From: Simmondsia chinensis
Taxonomy: Eukaryota > Streptophyta > Magnoliopsida > Caryophyllales > Simmondsiaceae
Assembly: GCA_018398585.1 (NCBI GenBank)
Contig: JAGTTD010000018.1
Coordinates: 13,833,501-13,897,500, forward strand
Direction of reading: 5' to 3'
Length of the DNA stretch: 64,000 nt
Below are positions 1 to 11,236 of the stretch, one piece after another. Within the stretch, counting starts at the first letter, position 1, and each line of letters starts with the position of its first letter. The position numbers were made by a program, and so were the translations under genes. A model generated the notes under the pieces. The model was not told the DNA's origin. It ran no database searches and saw only the letters and a list, made by a program, of their open reading frames with translations.

Positions 1-679
1 GAGACTACGAAATTTGAACTTAGAGATATAGGAGAAAACAAACAACGAGCATGCTTGCTTCTAGAACCAATAATTATGGGACTTAAGGAGGGAAGAAATA
101 CAAACAACCACAACCACAACCGCAATAATAATAATAGTAACAACAATGTAGAATGTAGTTCACTAAATACTTACCAGCTTGGATAAAAGCTTTTGAATAT
201 GACATTTAGATATACTTGTACATTATTTGTAGAATAGGAAAATAGATAATACTTTATAGAAGATTGGGAAGAAAAATTTATATTTAGATATACAAAAGGT
301 AATATAACAACCTTTAATTAAAAAATAAAGAGATTAAGAGTTTAATTTTTGAAATATAGTGGCATAATTAGTGATTTACTAACTATGTAAATTTTAGGAG
401 TTAAGGATCAAATAATATTTTATTTTTATCACCAAAAGATCTTAGTGGGACATAGACCAAGAGATTGATTTAGAGACAAATAATAATTAGTGATTTAATT
501 GAAGGTTCACCAAGATAGTGTCCTCAAAAGGGAGCCACAAAGCTGGTTCCTGTTGCTTAAAGTTTGTCTAGGTTTCTTACTGTAGTGGAACCTTGCCAAA
601 CTCGAGCTCTAATAGAACCTTGAGGTGAAATCCCTACTAGCTCGAGGAAGAAGGACCAAATTGCGGTGCTACAACTAGA
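1..679. other. AT-rich flank, no gene recognised
   Basis: No coding frame, repeat or RNA gene that I can support. The last bases before the copia LTR at 680 (CTAGA, 675-679) resemble CTAGC just after the far LTR (19079-19083), so this is the left flank of element E0. It is continuous with 19084 onward in the pre-insertion sequence. Confidence 0.5.
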
Positions 680-1621
680 TGTTACAAAAATTGACTAATA
701 GCAATGAAAATGCAATAAAAATTACTGTGAGAATACTGAAATACTGCAGTAAAAAATACCGAAATGCTGTAACGAAGAATGCCAAAAAATTTGCAGCAAA
801 AAGTACTGGGAAATTGCAGAAAATTTGTAAATGATTATCTAAACATAAAAATCGAATAATCGTTAGAAAATTGACCAATTTTCAAACATAGCAACGAGGA
901 GAGAGCAATTAGAAAGATCTTACAAAAACGATGATATCGCACCGTGTTAGAGACCACTGTCCTAAAAGATGATTTCACCGCTGCTCCGGTGCACACAGTA
1001 TAACTGGCGGCCATCCTCTAGGATTAATGCGATCCGAATCTTAATGTGCACAAGTTAATTGTCGGGTAAGAGTACCTTGAACTTTGCCCAAATTAGGAGA
1101 GAAAGGAATGAAGAGGGAAGAAAGAGAGAAGATTGTTGTGTTGGATAATAGGCGAGAGAAACAAACAGAGAAATGAAGAACAACTTGGCAATCCCCATTT
1201 GCATAAAGATTCATTATTTCGTCATGCACAGAGAGAAAACAAGAGAGAGAGAGAGAGAGAGAGAGAGGGATAATGAATGAATAGTCAAAGCAGTGGGGAA
1301 AATGTGTTATTTAACGTCAAAGAATCCCAACACTATTATCCCAACAGTCAAAAAGGCGTTAACAAATGGCTGTAGTAAATGTTAACAAATTGAAACGGTA
1401 AAATAACGGACATAATAAATTGCAATGGCTATATTGTTAATTATCTATTAATCTCCAATAGTCATATTTGATCTCCAAAGGCTAGTAACGGGTCTTGAAA
1501 AATATTTTATGAAAAAAGAAATGTTCCCATTAAGAAAAAGGGATCACCCACACAATTTTTCTAACGTGGGATACAACTCCCCCATAATACCAAAGGTTAA
1601 CTTGTATTATTTTCTCCAACA
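680..1621 (-). repeat. E0 3' LTR (942 bp)
   Basis: Matches 18183-19078 along its length, sharing for example the block from ATGATATCGC through the GA-rich stretch to ACGTGGGATA. Ends are TGTTA and CCAACA. It is about 46 bp longer than the other copy, partly because its GA microsatellite is longer. Confidence 0.85.
1242..1267. repeat. (AG)n microsatellite inside LTR
   Basis: Thirteen uninterrupted AG units. The equivalent tract in the other LTR near 18714-18727 is shorter, so the tract has changed length since the LTRs were identical. Confidence 0.95.
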
Positions 1622-1634
1622 ATCCCCCACAAAG
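1622..1634 (-). other. E0 polypurine tract
   Basis: Read on the minus strand this is CTTTGTGGGGGAT, immediately before the LTR start TGTTGGAG. This is the usual plus-strand primer position of an LTR retrotransposon and fixes the element's orientation. Confidence 0.7.
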
Positions 1635-2221
1635 GATACAAGCGAAAGAGAATAAAGAAGAATAGATTGGGCAAATGGAGTTTAGTTTTTCAGTGCCGAT
1701 GTCTTGCGACTTGAATCGTTACCTAGTGTAAACCAAGTTTTGGACCAATATCTTGCAAGGTGACTTTAGTCTTGAACCTGACAAGGGGTTGCATAGTCTG
1801 CCACTTGAACACATACTAAACTTCAGATCTCGGTAACTCCTGCAATTTAGTGCGTTTTATCAGCCATGCGCTCATCCTGGATATTCATAGGTGCTCTAGA
1901 AGGTCAGTCTTAGACCTTCATAGGGAGCGGCCACACTCTCACACCTACATAGGTGGATCGCATCAAGCGTGTATTACTGCACACCACCAAACATATGGAT
2001 ATGGGTCCATTAAGAGCTAAAGCTCAACCTCACCCCTTGGTAACATGCAGACAGTGTCCATCAAGTGCAAGCCTTGTTTACACCACCAAACATATAGCTA
2101 TGAACCCGTCTCCGCACTGTCACACCGTAGGGAGGGGACAACATAAATACAGGGCATTCCTTGAATGAAACTATGACTTTTCACATTAAACCTGTTAAGA
2201 CCAGGTTAGATACATCACAGT

Positions 2222-2420
2222 TTATTCATGTATAGACTTTAGTCCCATCGCCCTCGATGTTTCCAAAGCCGTTTTACGACATAGCGTCTTTATCAATGGA
2301 TCCACAAGGTTCTTTTCAGACCATACACAACTCAGTGATATCACTTTCTTTCGAGTAGATTGTTTATGATCTTAAGCCTAAGAGGAATAGGTTTACCCTT
2401 GCCAAACCCAACAAGTGTGT
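2222..2420 (-). pseudogene. copia RNase H C-terminus (E0 remnant)
   Basis: The minus-strand translation gives a recognisable end of a Ty1/copia polyprotein: a VISL segment, then SEKNLVDPLIK and ETSRAMGLKS, followed by a TAA at 2222-2224. Plant copia RNase H domains usually end ...NLADPLTKGL...SRGMGLKP. A one-base shift is needed near 2370 to join the upstream residues. In a working element this domain degrades the RNA strand of the RNA/DNA hybrid during reverse transcription. This is the only pol segment of E0 I can identify, and it lies about 0.6 kb inside the 3' LTR as expected. Confidence 0.75.
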
Positions 2421-5149
2421 AGTGTCCACACCACCTGTTACGGACTATGGGTTAGGTTAAAGCATCAAGCTCAACCATCATAAATGACATTTCAACACTG
2501 TATTGGAACAAAGCAGTACTTGAGAGTTGACCATTGCCAACATCAATCACGAGTTGCTCTCACCCTCACATTGAGGTATCTGCAACGAGCTGTTAAAAAA
2601 CTAGCTCCATCGCTTACCAACTTCAACAAGAGTCAGTATAACACAACAATGGAGCAAATGTCATATCAATACAATCATATCTCTACCCTAAGTACTCAAA
2701 TAGTACACATATGATACGTATATAGTATACGTAGTTGGCAGAAAAGACATATACCGCAGGTCTGTCAAGTTCACGTGTCGTTCAATTGTGAAACATTAAC
2801 ATCTCAAATCAACTAGATTACCACCAGTTTAGGTCAAAAAGACCATATACGCATTCTCATCGTGCTTAGAGTACATGCATTATCTATATTAAGGGTAGTC
2901 CATATATTACCAATGTTATATTAAATTTTGGTGATATCAAGAGAAAAAGGTACATAAGACTATAATTCTCAAGATGCCTTTTCTAATTCAACTTAAGGCA
3001 ACCCAAGCCTCTACAAAGCTCTCGAGCCCAAGTGCTAGCATCATCAAGCTATTCATATTGACTTTGGATAGTTACCAAAATAATAATTCCACCATGATCA
3101 ATTTCCATAAGCTAGTTATAACTAGCAAACATTGGCAAAAATACAATAATTAGAAAAAGATTGTGATCAGGCAACATATCTCATAGGCTATCGAGTGCTC
3201 TTACAACCCCCACAATGGAATGTCTTACACTACATTCCTAAGCCATTCAATTTTTTTATTTGCCAACTCAGTCTTTAAGACAACTAAGTAATGCAAGTTT
3301 TAGAGGGGTGTCACAAAATATAGCTCCCTAATGAGCCTAAATGCATTATTAGTAGAAGATGTCTCATTTATGTTATTATCCAAAACAACAAGGAGTCTAT
3401 TACAATGTAAACCCCATTCATAGTAATTCACTATTCATCATTTGGATCAATGTATGTAGACTAGGTCTACCACTAACATATGACAGTAACCCAAATAAGG
3501 TATCTAGACACAAGCTAACACCCCGAATGGGGCAGGCTGCGTACATCTGCCCCCCAGACCCTGCGTAGGCGGGAGCCCTTGAGGCACTGGGTATGTTCCT
3601 TTTAGACACATGCTAAATACCAAGCCTATGACCAATCAAGGTTCTCATATGATTTTCACCTTACCCTTTTCCCAAAAACTAGAAAAGAAGGCACGAGACA
3701 ATGATCCTAGGGGCATAATATTCTCCAAAGACAACGCAAGTCCACATATGACTCAAACATATAATGTATTTCCCTGTCACAAGTTGAAATTCAGCAAAAC
3801 AACTTAAGATAACAGTTAAATGCCTAGAGAACAATGGCTGCACTACATCTTGCAGCCCATAACAACAAGAATAAGCCAGTACAACAAAAAAATTAAGCAG
3901 CTACCAGTCATAATATACAGTATATACATAATATATAGCCCAAACTAAAAGTGTAGCAGCATATTTAACTTGAAGACAGTCCATAAACAACATATTTATC
4001 CTCACTTCAAGCAACAAATAACAACATATTTACAATGCTTCAATCATGGCCATGGGAAATATATGAAACACTAACGTGGAGACTAATGTACAAACCACAC
4101 ATAGATTTTTATAAGATCTCACAAGTCTTATTAGCTCTTTACAAGAATCAACTATTTCACTTAGATCACTCAAACATATGCAAGAAAATCCATTTCTCAT
4201 ATATAAAGTCTAAACTCATGGTTAAAGCTCAAAACATGCAATGTTCTACGAACACAATGGGATTCAAGATTGTACAACTAGACATGCCTAGCCTAAGAGT
4301 TGCCAACTCTAGGTTCAAGACTTCATTCTAACAAATTCACAATCAACCTCAAGCATTAAACACGTATTACAGTCACACAAAAAATTGAAGAAGTAAACAA
4401 TTCAAATTTCATACAGCATGGTCAGCCACACAATAGTAGCACCAACACTATGCACAGGTGTTCAAAACAACACCGAAACAGAATCCAAACAAAGGACTCT
4501 CCTTCGACCACTAACTAGGTTAAGCCCGAGCAATTTAACTTCGAAATCGCTCCACCATGCAAGAATCTACACCGAATTCCCAACCAACCATACACGAGGC
4601 CGAACAAGCAATTAACATTGAACCGCTCCACCCATCAAATGTACCTTCAGGACAAACCGTTAGTCTCAAGCATAAACATCTTTTCCACAAAGAGGAAACT
4701 AAAGGATGTTTAAAAACAGTGAGAAATTCATGCTACCTAGGTCACCTAATCGAGTGCCCAAAGGCAAAGTGTTCATGCAAAAAGTAGAAACCTACTTCAG
4801 CTGAGGACCCCCAAACTTATAGGTAGTGGGTATTAGAAACATAACCTCTTTTTTTTTTATATTTAAAGTTAAGGTATTTTATCTAACCTTTAAATTTGAT
4901 TATCAATAAAGTGAGTAGGAATCGCAACAAGGCTTCCCCCCACAACTTAGAGAGTAACTCAGTAACTCGGGGCCAAAGAACACTAGATTGTCATATGTTG
5001 CCTAGCATTTTATTTTTAGAACAATCTTTCTTGAGGATGATGGTATCACATTCACCACTCTATTCGACCTAACTTTGATTTATGGTCTAGTTAATTTTAA
5101 CTTTCATTTTATATTTGAGAAACTCTTAATAGCCTCATTTTTGAACTTC
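2421..5149. other. E0 interior, unrecognisable
   Basis: AT-rich sequence with only short scattered frames. I see no convincing copia integrase or RT motif on either strand. It contains one SINE (3519-3602). The segment is probably decayed copia interior, or a non-autonomous filler, because it lies between E0's RNase H remnant and its far LTR. Confidence 0.4.
3519..3602 (-). mobile_element. short tRNA-derived SINE copy (Au/TS-like)
   Basis: Read on the minus strand it gives CCCAGTGCC...GGCTCCCGCC...GCAGGGTCTGGGG...GTACGCAGCC, the conserved body of plant Au/TS-type SINEs. The same words are present in plus orientation at 5190-5250. It is flanked by near-identical 14-mers, TAGACACAAGCTAA (3505-3518) and TAGACACATGCTAA (3603-3616), a target-site duplication. 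At 84 bp it is shorter than a usual full copy and lacks the 'GGTTGTTTCC' 3' part. Confidence 0.8.
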
Positions 5150-5164
5150 AAATGATGTACCTTA

Positions 5165-5280
5165 CCACAACAACAACAGTCCCAATGCCTTAAGTGCTCC
5201 CGCCTAAGCAGGGTCTGGGGGTAGATATACGCAGCCTTCCCCCTTCAGGGTGCTACCTGAAGAGAGGTTGTTTCCGAGGA
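5165..5280 (+). mobile_element. SINE, 5' part (split by E1)
   Basis: Plus-strand Au/TS-like SINE: GCTCCCGCCTAAGCAGGGTC, then ATACGCAGCC and GAGAGGTTGTTTCCGAGGA. It is preceded by the 15-mer AAATGATGTACCTTA (5150-5164), which recurs exactly at 17196-17210 on the far side of E1. The SINE therefore runs 5165-5280 plus 17058-17195, with the gypsy element E1 inserted after GAGGA. Confidence 0.85.
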
Positions 5281-5706
5281 TGTTAAGCCTCTAGTTGAAC
5301 TAGAAGTCTAACCTTGTGGAATAAAGAGTTTAGATGAGAAAAGAAGTGAAGGAGATGAGAATTTAGAGAGATAATCAGATGAGAGAGAGAAAATATCTCA
5401 AAGAGATTAGGTTATATTTTTGAATCATGAATCTTACACTTAAGCCTATTACTTATAGAAATCTAGTTACAATGTATCAAGACAAGATCCAACCGACTAA
5501 CAACTAGCTCAGCTGCCACATTTGACCATCACTAGGCTTACTTAACTGACTTAACTGACTAATACAAGACTTGGCGCCAAACTATCAATTCAAACCTAAC
5601 ACAGCAAGCGACTAAGAACAACAAACCAACAACTAATCAAAACAAGCTTCAATTATCAAAAGCTAAATAGCAACCACCAAAGACCTCGTGCAGCACGATC
5701 ATAACA
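5281..5706 (-). repeat. E1 3' LTR (426 bp)
   Basis: Near-identical to 16630-17052. Begins TGTTAAGCCTCT and ends GATCATAACA as read on the plus strand. It contains the palindrome-like word TTGGCGCCAA, also found in the E2 LTRs. Confidence 0.9.
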
Positions 5707-5735
5707 TTTCCGTCCTCTTGAAAACATTCTTATCC

Positions 5736-6660
5736 TCAAGAATGGAAGCTAGGAAATTGACTCTTCATGAATTGAAGCTCCACCCAAGTCAAAAATTTGT
5801 CATCCAGATTGGCCCATTGCACTAGAACCTCTTGTCTGTCTTTGTCACCATCTTTAAACTTACGAGAATCAAGCACAACAATAGGTTCCAGCAGAATAGC
5901 TCCATTTGAGGCTGTGTCAAGAGGTTGAATTGAGCTTTCACAACCTCTCTTCACCTGTTTCTTAAGGAAGGCACATGAAAAATAGGATGAATGTAAAAGT
6001 TAGGTGGTATATCAAGCTTGTAAGCCACTTTGCCAATCTTTTCTAAGATCTTGTATGGTCCAAAGAACGTAGAGTACAACTTCACATTCCTCCTCACAGC
6101 CATGGTTGATTGTCCGTAAAACTCTAACTTCAGATAGACCATGTCTCCAACTTCAAAATTTCTGTCCACACGCTTCCTATTTGCATAAAACTTCAGTCTA
6201 GCTTGTGCTTGATGGAGATTGTCCTTCAACACTTGCATCAATTGCCTCCTCTACTGAAGTAAATCGCCCACTTCAGGTACGGTTGACACAATGCCGTGCA
6301 ACACCAATGGTGTTAGGGGATCATAGCCATAGAGAAATTTGAATGGAGTAGTTCCAATGGAAGCATGAGCATGAGTATTGTACCAATACTCCGCCAAAGA
6401 TAGCCACTTACTCCACATCTTAGGATGATTGAACACCATACTCCTAAGGTATTGCTCAATGCATTGGTTGACTCTTTCAGTTTGTCCATCAGTTTGGGGA
6501 TGGTATGATGAACTAAGAGCCAAGGTTATTCCCATCAAGTTAAACAATTCTTTCCAGAAATGGCTAGTAAAGATCCCGTCTTGATCTGATACATAGATTG
6601 AAGCAACCCATGTAACTTATAGAGTTGTCCAAGAAGCTCTTAGCTAATTTCTCAGTTGTT
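5736..6660 (-). pseudogene. E1 integrase C-half and chromodomain
   Basis: In minus-strand order, the integrase core appears as SSYHPQTDGQTERVNQ (about 6455-6510, holding the catalytic Glu of DDE). A basic segment with KKRV-like runs and GDMVYLKL follows, then FGPYKILEKIGKVAYKL. Last comes a chromodomain-like tail with EVLVQWANLDD (about 5790-5830). The frame is broken near 6245 and near 5951. Integrase inserts the cDNA into the chromosome, and the chromodomain tail is thought to steer it to marked chromatin. It is close in sequence to the E2 and E3 counterparts. Confidence 0.85.
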
Positions 6661-6965
6661 ACTGGTCTAGCCAAGCCAATGAAATGGCTGAATTTGGTGA
6701 ATCAATCCACCACAACCTATATAACCTCCTTTCCTTCTGACTTGGGCAAACCTTCAATAAAGTCCATGCTAATGTTTTGCCAAGCTCCTTCAAGGACAGG
6801 TAAAGGTTGGAGAAGACCTTGATATCTATGATCTCCCAGCTTAGTTTGTTGACAAACCTCACAAGTTTGAACAAAATCAGCAACTTCCTTCTTCACGCCT
6901 GTCGAACAGAAATAAGCTTTAAGCCTTTGGTAGGTGCCTTCAACTCCAGAGTGTCCTCCCCGTGC
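6661..6965 (-). pseudogene. E1 integrase N-half (zinc-binding and first Asp)
   Basis: Fragmented frames between the RNase H and the integrase core. The minus-strand text matches the E2 region that carries the HHCC finger and the SMDFIEGLP motif, but it needs at least two frame changes here. Function as for the integrase core; inactive in this copy. Confidence 0.6.
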
Positions 6966-7685
6966 CTACTCATGTGAGGCACTAATGATTTGTTGTCTTA
7001 AATTAGTGGAAGAGCCAATATACAACTTGCCTTTCAATCTAATAATTCCTTTCACAACAGACACCTCTACATCAGTGGCATTACTACCAATCTTGCTCAC
7101 ATTGAAATCAGTAATGCATTCTTGTGCTAAAGGATCATCATCGTAGGACTTATATAACTCATCAAACCAAGCTAGAAGTACAATTGATACTGCTCCACAA
7201 AATTCTAACTCACAATCTTCCAATCTTCGAGATAATGCATCATCTGCAGCATTATCTTTCCTTTTCTTGTGTTCAATGTCATAATCAAGCCCCAACATCT
7301 TCATTAATCCTTTCTTCTGGATTCTTGTAACAATTTTCTCCTCCAAAAGATGTTTTAGACTTTGATGATCTGTCTTAATTGTGAAATGATGCCCACCCAA
7401 GTAATGCCTCCACTTATCAACAGCAAGCAGAATTGCGAGGTACTCCTTTTCATAAGTGGATAAAACTTGGTGCTTAGGACTCAAAGCTTGGCTGAGGTAA
7501 GCTATTGGCTTCCCTTCTTGAGATAGAACAGCCCCAATTCCACTTCCACAAGCATCTGTTTCTAGGATGAATCTCAAAGTGAAGTCAGGCATTGCTAGAA
7601 TTGGTGCCTTACACATTGCAGACTTTAAGGCTTCGAATGCTTCTTGAGCTTTGTCTGACAACTTAAAGGAATCCGTCTTCAACAA
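6966..7685 (-). pseudogene. E1 RNase H and start of integrase region
   Basis: A 239-residue open stretch. It contains [50 protein letters not shown] and NAADDALSRR, which together hold the acidic residues of a gypsy RNase H. It ends with a lead-in to the integrase zinc finger (LRQQIISASHE). This is the best preserved part of E1. Confidence 0.9.
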
Positions 7686-8691
7686 TTAAGTTAGCGGTTT
7701 GGCCATAGCTCCATAGTTAGCAACAAACTTTCAATAATAACCTATCAAGCCCAAAAATCCTCTGAACTGCTTCAAAATCATAGGTACGGGCCAATCCACC
7801 ATAACTTGCACCTTGGAAGGATCAGTAAAGATTCCTTCATAAGATATCACATGGCCCAAATACTCTAAATGCGTTTGAGCAAAGGAGCACTTAGCCAATT
7901 TGGCATATAACTTGTGCTTTCAGATGATCAAGAACACTTCTATTAAATGCTTAGCTGTTCTTCAAGTGAAGTGCTGTAAATCAGAATGTCATCAAAGCAT
8001 ACCAATACAAACTTCCTCAAGACCTGCTAGAAAACATCATTCATAAGAGCCTGGAAGGTAGCTGGAGCATTGGTCAGTCCAAATGGCATGACCACAAATT
8101 CAAAGTGTCTATGATGTGTTTTGAATGTAATTTTATACACATCTTACTCCAACACTCTGATTTGGTGATAGCCTTGCATCAAATCCAGTTTGGAGAAGAC
8201 TTGTGCTCCATGTAATTCATCAAGCAAGTCATCTATGACAGGAATTGGAAACTTATCCTTCACTACATTGAATTTAGTTGTCTATAGTTGATGCATATCC
8301 TTGCTGTTCCATCTTTCTTCTTAACAAGGATTACAGGAGAAGCAAAAGGGCTATTACTCTGCCTTATGAAACTTGTCCTGAGTAACTCATCCACCTGCTT
8401 CTCAATTTTTGTCTTTTGAGCATGAGGATACTTTTATGGTCTTAACTTCACAGGTTCTGCATCAGACTTGAGAGGGATAGCATGATCCAAGCTCCTCTTA
8501 GGAGGTAAGGCCTTGGGCAATTCCAACTAATCTTCAAATTCCTCTATCACTGCCTGAACTTCAGGCTGAGTAATCTTCACCACTTCAGTTGGAGTTACAA
8601 CAAACAATTGTCTTACCCACTGGTAAGCACATTTCTTAAATCCTTTCTCCAATTTCTTACCATTCATAGTCTGTAATTGAGCCTAATCTGC
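7686..8691 (-). pseudogene. E1 reverse transcriptase, upstream end cut by E2
   Basis: The minus strand encodes recognisable gypsy RT in pieces. These include LPKALPPKRSLDHAIPL and [10 protein letters not shown], a segment with [15 protein letters not shown], and the catalytic FDDILIYS (about 7985-8010). Several stops and indels break it. The E2 insertion at 8692 separates it from its gag-protease half at 14485 onward. Confidence 0.8.
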
Positions 8692-9106
8692 TGTTATGAT
8701 TTCAAAATTTAGTTGATCTTGTTGGTTGTAATTGGTCTTGTTTTGCATGTGTTGTTTTAGAGTTATTTGGGTGTTGTATTCAAATGCTTATTGGTAGGTC
8801 ATTTTGGCGCCAATGTCGGTTAGGAGGTTAAACGAGGTCAATTGTGGTGGCTAGCTCAAAATCTTGGCGCCAGTTTTGGTTTAAGTCGGTTAGAGTGTGG
8901 GTCTTGGTTCGATGTAACTAGATCAAGTATAAATAAGCTCAAATCATGTAAATTGGACATTCAATCAATACAAATCAGATTTTCCTTTGGAAATTCTCTC
9001 TCTATTTCTCATCTCCTTCTCTCTTTCTCATCCCCTTCACTTCTCTTCTCATCTTAATTCTCTCTTCTACAAGGTTAACTTTCAATTCTTGGATTGGAAG
9101 CTAACA
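8692..9106 (+). repeat. E2 5' LTR
   Basis: 415 bp. The probable TATA box TATAAATA is at 8928-8935, followed by a pyrimidine-rich leader. It shares TTTGGCGCCAA with the E1 LTR. Ends immediately before the tRNA-iMet primer site. Confidence 0.95.
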
Positions 9107-9108
9107 AT

Positions 9109-9120
9109 TGGTATCAGAGC
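9109..9120 (+). other. E2 primer-binding site (tRNA-iMet)
   Basis: TGGTATCAGAGC matches the complement of the 3' end of plant initiator-Met tRNA, two bases after the LTR. Confidence 0.95.
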
Positions 9121-9180
9121 CAGTTCAAGCAATCAATTGATTGATTGGAGCTGGCAAAACAAAAGAAAAACAATCAAAAT

Positions 9181-10737
9181 ATGGCTGATGGAGTGAGGAC
9201 TCGATCGGGAGCTGGTGGAGCCAATGAAGCTGCAGTTGTTAGTCCTGATGTGTCTTACGCTGCTGTTACTGGTGCAAATGTTACAACCAGACCTCAGTAT
9301 CTTACTACTGATCATATTCAAGACATACACGATCACCTTAACAATTTACAGAAGCTTGAACAAAAGTTTGAACAATTTGAAGATCGATTGCTTTTAAAAA
9401 TGCAGCAGATACAACTGGAAGGTGATCTGAGAAAGGAAGATCGTTTGCAGCAAATTGAGGCAAAGCTTATGAAATTGCAGGAACAGATTAATAAGCAAGG
9501 AGAATCATCGGTTAATGCGATTCTTAAGCTTGCTAGTCAGATTATTCCCCCTGCTGAAGTGGTTCAACCATAAGTGAACAATAGCATAACTGAAAATTTG
9601 GTAAGGAATCGGGATAAATCTCCTATGATTCAACCAGAAGCTGGACCTTCCATTCAAACTAGATCAGTGGATGAGCGACTTCCAGAGGTTGAGATTGCTG
9701 CAGAGAATCATGATCGAGCCACAGAACAAGCTCATTTTCGATTGTATGGCCAGAATTCAGGCCTGAATTTAAGGCCTCCTGATTCTGTTGTTCACCACAG
9801 AACTTCAATTGATGACTTCGAACATCAAGACAGGCCACCTGATCAGCATCATCAGCTGAGATAAGTGAGTAATGATACTGCTTTTGGTGGCAGGAGCAGT
9901 TCTCATAGACAGCCAAGGGTCCAAATCGAGCCTTTTGATGGTAAGCAGCCTGAGTCATGGTTGAGAAGGTGTGATTGGTATTTCCATTACTGTAACATAA
10001 GTGAAGTTGAAAAAGTTGAGCTGGCAGCGGTGCACTTACATGGAGATCATGTGGTGTGGTTTTATAGTGTGTTAAAAAGCAAACCTAATCTTTCTTGGGG
10101 CCAATTCGTAGAAGAATTGTGTGAACGTTATGAAGAGGAGGAGGCAAGTGATGTAGTTGACAGTTTTAATAAGGTGTGTCAAATGACTACCGTGAAAGAA
10201 TACATGATCAGGTTTGAGAACCTACGAGCTAACATGATAGCCATCACTCCACAAGCTTCGGAGGCATATTATGTCTCTAGTTTCATTAGTGGTTTGAAGC
10301 CTAGGATCAAGAACATGGTGAAGGCCATTGGTCCTAAGACTTTGTCTAATGCTTATAACAAGGCTAAGTTGATTGAAGCCACAATTGTTACTTCAAGTGA
10401 TAAGAGTAAACTTAAAAGCAGTAACTACAGATCTCATCATAGGGATGCATCAAGTTCCAAATCTGGTCGTGCTGTTGACAAGAGGTCAGTGAGATTATGT
10501 TACAGATGCAACCAGCCTTATCAGCCCGGACATAGATGCAATTCCAAATCCTTGATGTTTGCAAGAGGATCACGAGTAGAAATTAATTCAGATAGTGAGA
10601 ATTCAGAAGCTGAGGATGACAGTTCCGAGCATTCTTCACAAGACGAGTTGATGGAGGATGAAATCAAGATTTCTATGAAAGCCTTAACAAGGGATTGGAG
10701 CTCACAATACCATTCGCATCAAGGGAAAGGCTGGTAA
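9181..10737 (+). pseudogene. E2 gag (with zinc knuckle)
   Basis: Start chosen at the ATG of MADGVRTRSG, the first in frame after the primer site. One frame runs to 10737, interrupted by TAA at 9571-9573 and 9862-9864. The N-terminal part is glutamine-rich and likely coiled-coil (about residues 40-120). The capsid-like region contains EPFDGKQPESWLRRC and FVEELCERYEEEE. A zinc knuckle, CYRCNQPYQPGHRC, lies at about 10498-10539 and is spaced as in plant chromovirus gags. It is followed by an acidic serine-rich stretch. A one-base insertion near 10690 throws the frame before protease. Gag would package the RNA in cytoplasmic particles. Confidence 0.9.
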
Positions 10738-11236
10738 GACTTCCATTACCATTCTTATTGATAGTGGAAGCACTCACAACTTTGTTGATCCCAAATTGGT
10801 AAAGAAAGTGAGGCACGAAGTGACTAAGACTCATCCTTTGGCTGTGATGGTGGCTTGTGGCAACTCCATTACTACTCAAAATAAGTGCCAAGCATTCCAA
10901 TGGTAGATGCAAGATCACCAATTCACTTTTGATTTCAGAGTTCTTCCCTTGGGAGGTTGTGATATGGTGCTCGAGGTAGATTGGATGAGATCATTCAATC
11001 TGGTGGTGTTTGATTTTGATAAAATGACAGTAGCATTTGAAGTTCATGGCACTAAGGTCTCACTACAAGGTATTTCTGATCAAGCACAGCTTCGGTTGAT
11101 CAATGGCAAGCGTTTACAAGGTGGATTCAAGAAGAATGCAATCCAATGGCTTGGGTAATTGTTTGTTATCTCACCTGCTAAACTTTAGCCAGTAATTTAG
11201 CCCTAGGTTCACGCCTCGATTGAAGAGTTTGAAGAT
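10690..11236 (+). pseudogene. E2 protease and linker
   Basis: After the frameshift the next frame reads ILIDSGSTHNFVDP (about 10751-10790), an aspartic protease active site (D-S/T-G). Then come LPLGGCDMVLEVDW and a linker to RT. In-frame stops occur at 10903-10905 and 11156-11158, with more at 11186-11210. The E1 and E3 copies have coding triplets at most of these places, so the stops are damage. Confidence 0.85.

Noticed and set aside
4035..4787. Plus-strand frames of 65-98 codons inside E0
   Set aside because: No motifs, ordinary AT-rich composition, and they overlap each other; taken as chance.
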